A DNA stretch of 64,000 nt, taken from contig CAVSZO010000028.1 in the NCBI GenBank assembly GCA_963732335.1, positions 37,889 through 101,888 on the forward strand, written 5' to 3'. This document shows positions 10,401-19,705 of this stretch, in pieces. Each line of letters starts with the position of its first letter. Within the stretch, counting starts at the first letter, position 1. The stretch is from Desertimonas sp963732335. Lineage in GTDB: Bacteria > Actinomycetota > Acidimicrobiia > Acidimicrobiales > Ilumatobacteraceae. The notes beneath the pieces were generated by a model. The model worked only from the letters and a program-made list of their open reading frames with translations, was not told where the DNA came from and did no database searches. The position numbers and the translations under genes were made by a program.

Positions 10401-12143
10401 GTGCGCAAGGCGGTTCTCTTCCTCGTTGCCCTGGCTCTCGTTGCCGCGGCGTGGGAGCTGTACAAGTCGGTCGGCCCCGAGTCCGGAGGCGGGGTGTTTG
10501 GCTGGAACATCCTGCCGAAGACGAGCCGCAACGCAATGCCTCACGTCTGGGACATGGGAGCGCGGTTGTTCGAGACCGAGAGCCGAACGTCGAGCCGGCA
10601 GATCTGGCGAGTCGTGCTCGCCGGCGTGTGGTACTCGTTCCGTCTGACGTTGCTCGGATTGCTGATCGGAGCATCCGTAGGGGTCGCCCTCGCCGTGCTG
10701 ATGGCGCGCTTCAACGTGATCCGGCGCGGCCTGCTGCCGTACCTCATCGTTTCTCAGACGGTGCCGCTGATCGCCCTCGCCCCGCTCGTCGCCAGCTGGG
10801 GAGGACGGCTCCAACCGTTCGGATGGCAGGCGCCGAGGTGGACATCAGTGGTGCTGCTCAGCGCCTTCCTCGCCTTCTTCCCGATCTCGGTCGGGACCTT
10901 GCGCGGGCTCGAGTCGACACCGACGACGTCGCTCGAGTTGATGCGTAGCTACGCAGCCTCCTGGGGCCAGACACTTCGTCGCGTTCGTTTCCCTGCTGCG
11001 GTCCCGCACATGATCCCGGCCTTCCGCCTCGCGGCCGCGGCGGCGGTCGTCGGCGTCGTCGTTGCGGAAATCTCCACCGGCCAGCGCGGCGGCATCGGCC
11101 GCCTCGTCATCGAGTACGGGCGCCAGGCGACGTCGGATCCGGAGAAGGTGTACACCGCAGTGTTCGGCGCCGCCGTCCTCGGTCTGCTGATGGCGCTGCT
11201 CATCGCCTTTGCCGACCGGGCCGTGATGCGCGGCCGGCAGCCAGCGGAGGAGTGGCGTGACGAACCGATGCGAGCGAGCGAGCGTAGCGAGCGAGCGGCC
11301 AGCAAGCGGCCTGCGTGGCCGGGGAACGCAGTCGAGGATCGTGACGCTCGTGTCACCAAGACGTTCAATGTCGGCACACCGAAGCAGGTCGACGCCCTCG
11401 TCGACATCGATCTCATCGTGGCATCTGGAGAGTTCGTGTCACTGATCGGCCCCTCGGGTTGTGGCAAGTCGACCTTGCTCCGGCTGATTGCCAACCTCAC
11501 CGAGCCGACGTCCGGTTCGATCGTGGTCAACGGAAAGCCGGCCCACCAGGCGCGCATCGACCAGGACTACGGCATGGCCTTCCAGCAGGCGGGTCTGTTC
11601 GATTGGCGCACAGTGGCGCGCAACGTCGAGTTGCCGCTCGAGCTCAAGGGCTGGGACCGTGCCCGACGCCGCCAACGGGCGATGGAGATGCTCCAGCTCG
11701 TCAAGCTCGACGAATTCGCCGGCCATCGACCGTGGCAACTGTCCGGCGGGATGCAACAGCGCGTGGCGATTGCCAGAGCGCTCGCCGCCGCACCCGAGCT
11801 GCTGCTGATGGACGAGCCATTCGGGGCCCTCGACGAGATGACCCGCGAGCACATGCAAGCCGAGCTGTTGCGGATCAGCGCCGAAGCGGGCACCAGCGTC
11901 GTGTTCGTGACCCATTCGATCCCGGAGGCGGTGTTCCTCGCCGATCGCGTCGTCGTGATGTCGCCGCGCCCGGGCCGGATCACCGACATCGTCGCCGTCG
12001 AGCTCGGCGACCTCCGCAATACCGACACGCGCGAGGACCCGCTGTTCTTCAAGAAGATCACCGAGGTGCGCGAGGCGCTGCGCGGGATCGGGGCGATGAC
12101 CGAGGACGAACTGCTCATCGAGGGTGTCGCGGAGGAACGATGA
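10401..12143 (+). CDS. ABC importer permease fused in frame to its ATPase (NitT/TauT type)
   Basis: 580 residues from GTG 10401. Residues 1 to about 285 are an SsuC/ThiX-type permease with several membrane segments and the EAA-loop region LMRSYAASWGQTLRRVRFPAAVP. Residues from about 312 on are an SsuB/TauB-type ATPase with Walker A GPSGCGKST, signature LSGGMQQR, Walker B LLLMDEPFG and switch VTHS. The two are normally separate genes. The 20-odd residue linker (MRASERSERAASKRPAWPG) is encoded by a copy of a dispersed 66-bp repeat at 11265-11330. The ATPase might instead start at ATG 11268. The transported substrate is probably a pyrimidine-like compound, judged by context. Confidence 0.88.
   Translation: MRKAVLFLVALALVAAAWELYKSVGPESGGGVFGWNILPKTSRNAMPHVWDMGARLFETESRTSSRQIWRVVLAGVWYSFRLTLLGLLIGASVGVALAVLMARFNVIRRGLLPYLIVSQTVPLIALAPLVASWGGRLQPFGWQAPRWTSVVLLSAFLAFFPISVGTLRGLESTPTTSLELMRSYAASWGQTLRRVRFPAAVPHMIPAFRLAAAAAVVGVVVAEISTGQRGGIGRLVIEYGRQATSDPEKVYTAVFGAAVLGLLMALLIAFADRAVMRGRQPAEEWRDEPMRASERSERAASKRPAWPGNAVEDRDARVTKTFNVGTPKQVDALVDIDLIVASGEFVSLIGPSGCGKSTLLRLIANLTEPTSGSIVVNGKPAHQARIDQDYGMAFQQAGLFDWRTVARNVELPLELKGWDRARRRQRAMEMLQLVKLDEFAGHRPWQLSGGMQQRVAIARALAAAPELLLMDEPFGALDEMTREHMQAELLRISAEAGTSVVFVTHSIPEAVFLADRVVVMSPRPGRITDIVAVELGDLRNTDTREDPLFFKKITEVREALRGIGAMTEDELLIEGVAEER
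11265..11330 (+). repeat. Dispersed 66-bp repeat, copy A (inside the ABC fusion gene)
   Basis: About 90% identical to the reverse complement of 17331-17396. It begins CCGATGCGAGCGA and ends GGCCGGGGAACGCA, and includes a CGGCC-TGCGT-GGCCG hairpin. It is translated as the linker between the permease and the ATPase. Confidence 0.75.
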
Positions 12144-12924
12144 ACGCTCGACGTCGTCGTTCTCCGCGGTCTGGCCGCCAGTGCTGTTCGGCGTCGCCTT
12201 CCTCGTTGCCTGGGAGATCGCCGTCAAAGCGTTCGACTGGAAGGAGTACTTCCTGCCGGCGCCGTCGGTGATCTGGGACTCGTTCGTGGAGAACATCGAC
12301 AACGTCCGCGAGGCGGCGATCGTCTCCGGACGCAACGCCTTGGTCGGCCTGCTCGTCGGGACGATCCTCGGCGTGGCGATGAGCTTCCTGTTGATGCGCT
12401 TCAAGTTGCTCAACGACATGGTCAGCCCGCTGGCGGTCGCGCTCAACGCGATCCCGATCATCGTCCTCGTGTCGGTGTTCAACAACCAGTTCTCCAGCAC
12501 CTCGGAGGTGCCACGGCGGCTGATGGTCACGCTCGTCGTGTATTTCGTGGTGCTCGTCAACGTCGCCAAGGGCCTGCGCCAGGTCGAGCCGACGCACCTC
12601 GAACTGCTGCGTTCCTACGCCGCCTCGCCCTTCGACGTGCTGCGCAAGGCGCGCATCCCGAACGCCGTTCCGTTCCTGTTCACGGCGCTGAAGATCGCCG
12701 CCCCGCTCGCTGTCATCACAGCATTCGTGGCCGAGTACTTCGGCGGGCAGCAAAACGGCCTCGGGTCGCGCATCACCGCCAACGTCAGCGGCTCGCGAGC
12801 CGCGATGTGGGCCTACGTGATCGCAGCGATGCTGCTGGGCCTGTTGTTCTACCTTGTCTCCATCGCTTTGGAGAGCCTCACCAAACAACAATGGGGCGCG
12901 AGCCCCAGGGGAGAAAACACATGA
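12124..12924 (+). CDS. ABC importer permease (NitT/TauT type)
   Basis: 266 residues from GTG 12124, overlapping the ATPase end by 20 bases. About six hydrophobic segments are present, with the EAA loop LELLRSYAASPFDVLRKARIPNAVP around residues 155-185. It should pair with the permease half of the fusion, making a heterodimeric channel. Two different permeases plus one ATPase and one NMT1-type binding protein is the layout of thiamine-precursor or pyrimidine importers. The stop overlaps the binding-protein ATG (ATGA). Confidence 0.92.
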   Translation: MSRRNDERSTSSFSAVWPPVLFGVAFLVAWEIAVKAFDWKEYFLPAPSVIWDSFVENIDNVREAAIVSGRNALVGLLVGTILGVAMSFLLMRFKLLNDMVSPLAVALNAIPIIVLVSVFNNQFSSTSEVPRRLMVTLVVYFVVLVNVAKGLRQVEPTHLELLRSYAASPFDVLRKARIPNAVPFLFTALKIAAPLAVITAFVAEYFGGQQNGLGSRITANVSGSRAAMWAYVIAAMLLGLLFYLVSIALESLTKQQWGASPRGENT

Positions 12925-14097
12925 AGCACAAGAAGCTGTTGGGCGCCGGCGTGGTTGCGCTCTCACTCGCTGCTGGCCTGGCCACGACAGCGGGTGCCAG
13001 CACCGACACCACCGAACCGGGCGGAACGGATACTGCGCCGAGCGGCGAGTGCGAGACGGTCGACGAGATCTCGCTGCGCCTCCAGTGGGCGATTCAGGCG
13101 CAGTTCGCCGGGTACATCGCTGCCCGTGACACTGGGATCTTCGAGCGCTACTGCCTCGACGTCGAGATCATCGAGACCGGCGTCGACATCGTGCCCCAAC
13201 AGGACCTGGCCGACGGCAACGTCGACTTCGCCCTGGCCTGGGTGCCCAAGGCCCTCGCCGACACGCGAGGCCGGAGCGAACATCGTCAACATCGCCCAGA
13301 TCTTCCAGCGCTCGGGCACCCTGCAGGTCTCGTTCGTCGACGCCGGGATCACCAGCCCGGAGGACTTCGAAGGGCGCAACATCGGCAACTGGGGATTCGG
13401 CAACGAGTACGAGATCTTCGCCGCTTTGGCCCAGGCCGGTCTCGATCCGGCAAACGACGTCACGCTCGTCCAGCAGCAGTTCGACATGGTCGGCCTCCTC
13501 GAAGGTGAGATCGACGCCGCCGAGGCGATGACTTACAACGAGTACGCCCAGGTCCTCGAAGCGGAGAACCCCGACACCGGGGAGCTGTACACACCCGAGG
13601 ACCTCAGCGTGATCTCCTACGAGGAGATCGGCGTCGGCATGCTCCAGGATGCCATCTGGGCCGATGCCGGCCGACTCGCCGACGACCCGGCGTACGCCGA
13701 CATCGCCACCCGCCTCGTCGCTGCCTCGATCGAGGGCTGGGTGATGTGCCGGGACAACCCCGAGGAGTGCCGCGACCTCGTCGTCGCCGCCGGATCGCAG
13801 CTCGGCAACAGCCACCAGCTGTGGCAGATGAACGAGATCAACAAGCTGATCTGGCCGTCGCCGGAAGGCATCGGCATCACCAACGCTGACGCCTGGAACC
13901 GCACCGTCGACATCGCCATCAACACGCCCAACCTCGAGGGGGCAACGGTGTTGACTGCCGAGCCGAGCGAGGGTGCCTACACCAACGACATCGTCACGGC
14001 GGCCCACGCTCTGCTGCCCACTGACCTCGACATCACCGGCGAGGGCTTCGAGCCGATCCCGCAGGAAGAGGTCCTTCCCGAAGCCGGCGGCGCCTGA
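12921..14097 (+). CDS. NMT1/THI5-like ABC substrate-binding protein (one frameshift)
   Basis: The signal peptide MKHKKLLGAGVVALSLAAGL is followed by LRLQWAIQAQFAGYIAARD, the hallmark of NMT1/ThiY-like binding proteins that recognise pyrimidine-like ligands. At about 13263-13271 (CGCGAGG) the frame moves by one, equal to loss of a CG pair. The rest (REAGANIVNIAQIF through EEVLPEAGGA) is conserved to a TGA at 14095-14097. Intact length would be about 391 residues. It should capture the substrate outside the membrane for the two permeases upstream. The break is probably a sequencing error, since both halves look functional. Confidence 0.88.
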
Positions 14098-14112
14098 CCC
14101 ACTGACCAACAA

Positions 14113-14157
14113 CCGATGGGTGTTTGGGGACGGAACGGTCCCCTAAACACCCATCGG
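14113..14157. terminator. Long hairpin ending the pyrimidine/ABC operon
   Basis: CCGATGGGTGTTT...GGGAC pairs with GTCCC...AAACACCCATCGG around a GGAACG loop, giving about 18 base pairs. It lies 16 bases after the binding-protein stop. Confidence 0.8.
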
Positions 14158-14217
14158 TCCTAACGCGGTCAGTTCCAAGGTAGCTGGACGTGTCGGAAGT
14201 CTCCCGTGCCAGGTGTC

Positions 14218-14262
14218 ACGTTTTGAAACGTTGTTGTAGCGGAGCGAAACGCTTACGTTTCG
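14218..14262. promoter_or_regulatory. Two palindromes before the MFS gene; candidate TetR operators
   Basis: ACGTTT-TG-AAACGT (14218-14231) and CGAAACG-CTTA-CGTTTCG (14245-14262) share the half-site AAACG/CGTTT. Both lie 36-80 bases before the MFS ATG. The TetR gene directly after the exporter is the likely ligand-responsive repressor (inference). Confidence 0.6.
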
Positions 14263-14297
14263 TGAGGTCAATCGTCAACGACGACCGAGGAGACGTG

Positions 14298-15901
14298 ATG
14301 TCAGACCTCCAGCTGTACAGCGACCCCACCGTCCATCAGCGCCGCTGGTTCCTCCTCGGCGTGCTCTGCCTGTCGCTCGTCATGATCGTGATGGCGGTGA
14401 CATCTCTGAACGTCGCCCTGCCGAGCATGCAACGCGACCTCGACACCAGCGCGGCGACGCTGCAGTGGATCGTCGACGCCTACGCCATCGTGTTCGCCGG
14501 CCTGCTGCTCACCGCCGGCGCATTGGGTGACCGCTTCGGGCGCAAAGGGGCGCTGCTCGTGGGCCTCGGCATATTCGCCGCCGGATCTCTGTTGAGCGGC
14601 GTGGCCGGATCGGCCGGGCTGGTCATCGCCGGCCGTGGCATCCAGGGTGCTGGGGCAGCGTTCGTGATGCCGGCGACGCTGTCGTTGATCGCCGCCATCT
14701 TCCCGCCAGAGGAGCGTCAGCGAGCGATCGCCATCTGGGTCGGCTTCGCCGGCGCTGGTGGGGCGATCGGTCCGATCATCTCCGGCGCGTTGCTGGAGAG
14801 CTTCTGGTGGGGCTCGGCGTTCCTGATCAACCTTCCCGTCATCGCCGTCACCGCGGTCGCCGTTGCAGTGTTCAGCCCACGGTCGCGCGACGACGAAGCG
14901 ACCCCGCTCGATCCGCGCGGGCGCTGTGCTCTCCATCGTCGGCCTCGCCGCCCTGTTGTTCGGCATCATCGAAGGTCCCGAACGCGGCTGGACGAACGGG
15001 GTCGTGTTGGCGACGTTCGTGGTCGCCGCCGTGTTCCTCGTCTGGTTCGTCCGCTGGCAGCGGGTCGCGCCGCACCCGATGCTGCCGATGAAGTACTTCG
15101 CCGATCGGCGCTTCAGCGTCGGCAGCGGCGTGATCACGACGTCGTTCTTCATGCTGTTCGGGTGGTTCTTCCTGTTCGGGCTGTACCTCCAGTTCGCCCG
15201 CGGCTACTCGCCGCTGGAGGCTGGGCTGGCGACACTTCCGTCGGCGGCGATGTTCGTGCTCGTGTCGCCCCGTAGCGCGGCGATTGCCGAACGGATCGGC
15301 GCCGGGCGAACGATGTCGATCGGGTTCGCCTTCATCGCCGTCGGTATGGCTGCGATGGGCTTGATCAGCGTCGACACCTCGTACCCGTTGATCGTGGTCG
15401 GGATGGTGCTGCTTGTCTGGCGGCATGGCAGTCGTCGCCGCCCCGGCCACCGGAAGCATCATCAGCGCCGTTCCGCTCAACCGGGCCGGCGTCGCCTCGG
15501 CGGTCAACGACACCACTCGCGAGCTCGGGGGCGCCCTCGGCATCGCCGTGTTCGGGAGCATCGCCAACTCGGCGTATCGCTCGAATGTCGATCTGGCCGG
15601 CCTCGAGGTGACGGCGTCCACCCGCGTCGCTGCTGAGGAGTCGATCGGGGAAGCCGTCGACGCCGCGTCGCGTAGCAGCGGTGGGGCGCCGGCGGTCATC
15701 GACCGGGCGGCTGCGGCGTTCACGGACGCCTTCAATACGACGTCGTGGGTCGCCGTGGCGATCGCCGTCGTCGCCGCGGCGATCGTGGCGAGGACGTTCA
15801 CCCGGGCGAAGGAGCAGGAGGCGATCGAGACGTTCGCCTTCGACACCACCGGCGACGTCGACCTGGACGTCGTGCCCACCGCCGTCGCCGCGGCAGACTG
15901 A
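14298..15901 (+). CDS. MFS drug exporter, DHA2/EmrB-like, 14-TM type (two frameshifts)
   Basis: The ATG at 14298 follows GAGGAGACGTG. Segment 1 holds LNVALPSMQRDLDTS, WIVDAYAIVFAGLLLTAGALGDRFGRK (motif A) and GAGAAFVMPATLSLI. One extra G in the GGG at 14919-14921 shifts into AVLSIVGLAALLFG...; a second +1 near 15413 shifts into SGGMAVVAAPATGSI, with the rest to TGA 15901. Conserved sequence continues across both points, so the gene is probably whole in the cell, about 534 residues. It should be a proton-coupled exporter of toxic organics. A TetR gene follows five bases later. Confidence 0.87.
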
Positions 15902-15905
15902 TGTC

Positions 15906-16481
15906 GTGCTGCTCTCGACGCGCGAGCCCGATCCCCGTCTGGAGCGAACTCGCCGTGCCGTGCTCGAGGCAACTCTCGAGATGCTCACCGAGCACGGCTA
16001 CGGCGAGGTGACGATCGAGGCGGTCGCGGCCCGTTCAGGAGTGGCCAAGAGCACGATCTACCGGCACTGGCCGGGCGGCCGCACCGACCTGCTGCGTGAT
16101 GCGTTCCACGAGCTCAAGCCGCCACCGATCGCTCCCACCGAAGGGCACGTGCGTGACCGCGTTCAGTGCGTCCTCGAACAGTTCGCTCACATGGTGTCGG
16201 ACTCGCGATGGTCGGCATGTCTTCCTGCGTTGATCGAGGCGGCCGAGCGCGATCCTGCAGCTCGCGAGCTGCAACGCCAGATGTCGGAGAACGGGCGCCG
16301 CATCCTCATCGAGGTCCTCGAGGACGGCGTGCGCGCCGGCGAGTTGCCGAAACTGACCGACACCGAGCTCACCGCCGAGGCCCTCGCCGGGCCGATCATC
16401 CTGCGCCGGCTGATGTCGCTCGAGCCGCTCGAGTCGAGCCGGGTTCGCACCCTCGTCGAACAGGTCCTCGGCCGCCCTTAG
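15906..16481 (+). CDS. TetR-family transcriptional regulator
   Basis: 191 residues from GTG 15906. The N-terminal HTH reads VTIEAVAARSGVAKSTIYRHWPGGRTDLL, with the typical YRHW recognition helix end. The C-terminal part is a helical ligand-binding domain with WSACLPALIEAAERDP. It is directly downstream of the MFS gene and probably represses it through the palindromes at 14218-14262. The frame is intact. Confidence 0.9.
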   Translation: MLLSTREPDPRLERTRRAVLEATLEMLTEHGYGEVTIEAVAARSGVAKSTIYRHWPGGRTDLLRDAFHELKPPPIAPTEGHVRDRVQCVLEQFAHMVSDSRWSACLPALIEAAERDPAARELQRQMSENGRRILIEVLEDGVRAGELPKLTDTELTAEALAGPIILRRLMSLEPLESSRVRTLVEQVLGRP

Positions 16482-16492
16482 CGCAGAGTGAC

Positions 16493-17308
16493 TCAGGGCC
16501 GGCGGCGAACCACGATGCGCGGCGACGTCGTGACCAGGACGACACCCGACCGCTCGGCGAAGGCGCGAGCTCGTGCCGCGGGATCCTGACGGTAGAAGGC
16601 GGCAAACACGTCGTACAGGTCGGGATGCCGGTCGGCGAGCTCGATGGGCCGGGTGAAGAACGTCTCGGTCGCGACGGCGAAGAACTCGCCGGGATTGGTG
16701 CCGGCGTACGAGCGCAGAAACGCTTCCGGCTCGCCATCGCGGACAGCGTCGTAGTGAGCAGTGCACACGTCGACCCAGCGTTGCCGCTCGTCGTCGTCGG
16801 GGAGCAACGGCGTGCCGTCGAGCACGCCGTCGTGCATGTCGATCTTGTGGGCGAACTCGTGGAGCACGACGTCGCGGCCGAACCGTGGGTTCGCCGCCTC
16901 CCGGCGAGCCGCCCGCCACGACACCATCAATGGCCCGTCGCCGTGATGTGACTCGCCGTCGACAGCCTGAGGCGAGCGCTCGAACGTGCCGCGAACCGGA
17001 CCGGCGGTGTGGCGCTGGGTCATCGAGCCGTCGCGCACGATGATCGCCCCGACGCCGTCGTACCACGACTCGTCCAGTCCGAGGATCGGAAGCACGGCGT
17101 GGGCGGAAACGACTGCGCGTACCTCGTCCGTGAGCTCGAAGCCGCGGGCGGCTTCCCAGCGGCGATTGCGCAACAACCAGTCGGCCAGCTCGCCGAGCCG
17201 GTCTCGCTCGGCCGCGTCGAGCTGTCGCCATGCCACTGACCGGGCGTCGAGGATCGCCCGCCAGGCGTCGGGCAGACCGAGACGATTGTGGCGACGACGC
17301 AGCGGCAC
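16493..17308 (-). CDS. MtfA/DgsA-like zinc metallopeptidase (M90)
   Basis: 271 residues. HEFAH at 150-154 supplies two His ligands and the catalytic Glu, and NPGEFFAVATETFF about 55 residues later supplies the third-ligand region seen in the MtfA family. E. coli MtfA is a peptidase that interacts with the glucose repressor Mlc. No Mlc or PTS gene is present here, so the target is unknown. It converges with the TetR gene, 11 bases apart. The frame is intact. Confidence 0.9.
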   Translation of the reverse strand: MPLRRRHNRLGLPDAWRAILDARSVAWRQLDAAERDRLGELADWLLRNRRWEAARGFELTDEVRAVVSAHAVLPILGLDESWYDGVGAIIVRDGSMTQRHTAGPVRGTFERSPQAVDGESHHGDGPLMVSWRAARREAANPRFGRDVVLHEFAHKIDMHDGVLDGTPLLPDDDERQRWVDVCTAHYDAVRDGEPEAFLRSYAGTNPGEFFAVATETFFTRPIELADRHPDLYDVFAAFYRQDPAARARAFAERSGVVLVTTSPRIVVRRRP

Positions 17309-17330
17309 GCCTCCGATTCAATCTGTTCAT

Positions 17331-17396
17331 TGCGTTCCCCGGCCACGCAGGCCGCGAATGGCCGCTCCCTCGCTGGCGCTCGGTCGCTCGCATCGG
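17331..17396 (-). repeat. Dispersed 66-bp repeat, copy B (intergenic)
   Basis: Reverse complement of copy A at 11265-11330 with about 90% identity and no net length change. It fills most of the 108-base gap between the MtfA-like start and the aminotransferase stop. The perfectly shared block is the GCGGCCTGCGTGGCCGGGG hairpin plus AACGCA. Confidence 0.75.
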
Positions 17397-17416
17397 CGAG
17401 ATGCCCGACGACAACG

Positions 17417-18797
17417 TCAGGTGGCGACGGTGTGCTTGTCGGCGACCGTCAGGGCGTCGTCGATGATGGCGAGACCTTCGCGCATCTCGTCGTCGCTGAT
17501 CGTGATCGGGGGGACGACGTGGGTGCGGTTGAAGTGGATGAACGGCCAGAGGCCGCGGTCCTTGCACGCCCCGCCGAACTCGGCCATCGGGGCGTTGTCC
17601 GGGCCGGACGCGTTGTAGGGGACGAGCGGCTCCCGGGTGGCGCGGTCACGGACCAGCTCAATCGCCCAGAACACGCCGAGCCCGCGCACCTCGCCGACTG
17701 ACGAATGGCGCTCAGCCATCTCGGCGAGGGCGGGACCGACGATGTCGGTGCCGAGGTGGCGGGCGTGCTCGATGACGCCCTCCTCCTTGAAGATGTTGAT
17801 GCTCGCCACCGCCGACGCGCAGGCCAATGGATGGCCGGAGTACGTCAGCCCTCCCTGATAGGCCTGCGTGGCGAACGTCTCGGCAATCCGGTCGCTGATG
17901 ATCACGCCGCCCAGCGGGACGTATCCGGAGTTGACGCCCTTGGCGAAGGCGATCAGGTCAGGGGCGACGCCCCAGCGGTCGACGGCGAACCACTCGCCGC
18001 ACCGACCGAAGCCTGCCATCACCTCGTCGGCGATCATCACGATGCCGTGCTCGTCGCACAAGGCCCGGACGCCAGCGAGGTATCCGTCGGGCGGTACGAG
18101 GATCCCGTTCGTGCCAACGACGGTTTCGAGCACCACGGCAGCGATCGTGTGGCCCCCTTCGACCATGATCACGTCGGCGAGATGGGCAAGGGCGCGTTCA
18201 CATTCCTCGGTGTCGTCGGCGGAGTGGAATGCCGACCGATAGGTGAAGGGGCCCCAGAACTTCACGATCCCGGGGAGCCCGGGCTCACTGGCCCATCGAC
18301 GCGGATCGCCCGTCATCGTGATCGCCCCGCCCGTCGAGCCGTGGTAGCTCCGGTAGGTGGTGAGCACCTTGTGCCGCCCGGTGTGGCCGCGCGCCATGCG
18401 GATCGCGTTCTCGGTGGCCTCCGCACCGCCGTTCGTGAAGAACACCTTGTCGAGGTCGCCCGGCGCCAGTTCGGCGATCAGCCGGGCCGCTTCGCTGCGG
18501 GCGTCGTTGGCGTGGATCGGGGCGATCGTGCACAGCTTGTCCGCCTGCTCCTTGATCGCCGCCACGAGCTTGGGGTGCTGGTGACCGATGTTCATGTTGA
18601 CGAGTTGGCTGGAGAAGTCGAGCCACGACCGCCCGCTCTCGTCCCAGAACCGCGATCCGAGGGCGCCGGCGACGACCACGGGGTCGATCAACGCCTGCGC
18701 CGACCACGAGTGGAACACGTGGGCGCGGTCGTCGCGGTAGGCGGTCGGAAACTGTCTCGGTGGCGGACGAGTCGAGCAGATCCGAGTCGGTGGTCAC
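17417..18797 (-). CDS. Class III omega-aminotransferase (beta-alanine/taurine:pyruvate type), one frameshift
   Basis: The main frame (433 residues from 18718) has FTNGGAEATENAIRMAR, SYHGSTGGA, the PLP Asp in MIADEVMAGFGRCGEW and the PLP lysine in LIAFAKGVNSGY. The true N-terminus lies in the next frame: GTG 18797 opens MTTDSDLLDSSATETVSD, joined at about 18740 (extra base in GG) to YRDDRAHVFHSW. It should move the amino group of beta-alanine to pyruvate, giving malonate semialdehyde. That is the step missing between beta-ureidopropionase and MmsA, although it sits 8 kb from that operon. Substrate choice is inferred. Confidence 0.88.
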
Positions 18798-18909
18798 CGC
18801 GCCAAGGATATTCGATACTCCATCGGTGGAACAGAAGCGTCGATTGTGCTCGCACAAACCGCCGCGGTTCTGGCGGCACGCAGTCGTGGCAACGGGCTAG
18901 CTTCGCCCC

Positions 18910-19683
18910 ATGCGCAAAACCTTGATCGCCTCGTCCGTCGCCGCCCTCGCTGTTGCCGGCCTTGCCGGCGGAGCGGTCTACGCCGCGGGCGATGACGCCG
19001 CCCCAGCGGCGGCGCCGACCACCACAATCCCGGGGTCGGACGTCTTCGCCGATATGGGTTTGACCCCGGAACAGTCCGATTGTCTCGTCGCCAACGTCGG
19101 GGGGGTCGACATGAACGACCTGACGGCGCTGATGGAGCTGATGACGCAGTGCGGAATCTCGACGGACCAGTTGCTGCAGATCGGCGAGGGCGCTCTCGAG
19201 ACGACGCTCCCCGGTGAGACCGCGACGACGACCGCGCTGCCTGCCGAGATCGACCCCGCGACGGCTGCAGCCGCCCTCGCCCTGTTCGGTCTCGACCAGG
19301 AGACGATCGACTGCCTGGTGGCCGAAGCCAGCGCCGGCACCCCCGATGACGCGACGGCAGAGCTCGCCTTCTTCAACTGTGAGGTCGGTATGGCGCAGCT
19401 CCTCGCCGGCATCATCGCCCTGGACACCGCAGCCAGCGGCGCCGCTCCAGCGGATTCGGCGACGGTGACAATCGCCGCAGAGGAGCCAGCGGTGACGTCC
19501 GGAAACGCGATGGTCGACCTCCTCCTCGAACAGCTCGCCGCTCAGGGGATCAACCTCGACGCCGAGCAGGGTCAGTGCCTCCTCGACAACATCTCCGACC
19601 TCGATCCCAACGACATGTCGGCGATGCTCGCCGTGTTCGAGACGTGCGGCATCGAGATCGCCGACCTCCTCCCTGGCGGCTGA
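18910..19683 (+). CDS. Secreted protein with three Cys-pair helical repeats, unknown
   Basis: 257 residues. The signal peptide MRKTLIASSVAALAVAGLAGG is followed by an acidic Ala/Thr/Pro-rich start. Three related units follow, each with one Cys early and one late: LTPEQSDCLVANVGG...TQCGIS, LDQETIDCLVAEAS...FFNCEVG and LDAEQGQCLLDNISD...ETCGIEIADLL. Each unit probably forms a small helical hairpin closed by a disulfide. Linkers are rich in Ala, Thr and Pro. No enzymatic motif is visible. It would act outside the membrane. It is divergent from the aminotransferase. Confidence 0.8.
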   Translation: MRKTLIASSVAALAVAGLAGGAVYAAGDDAAPAAAPTTTIPGSDVFADMGLTPEQSDCLVANVGGVDMNDLTALMELMTQCGISTDQLLQIGEGALETTLPGETATTTALPAEIDPATAAAALALFGLDQETIDCLVAEASAGTPDDATAELAFFNCEVGMAQLLAGIIALDTAASGAAPADSATVTIAAEEPAVTSGNAMVDLLLEQLAAQGINLDAEQGQCLLDNISDLDPNDMSAMLAVFETCGIEIADLLPGG

Positions 19684-19705
19684 CATCGGCGGGCCGCTCA
19701 CCGAC

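Noticed and set aside
16035..17567. A 510-residue minus-strand open frame over the MtfA-like and TetR genes
   Set aside because: It is Arg/Pro-rich with no domain and overlaps two well-supported genes in other frames; typical shadow of GC-rich coding sequence.
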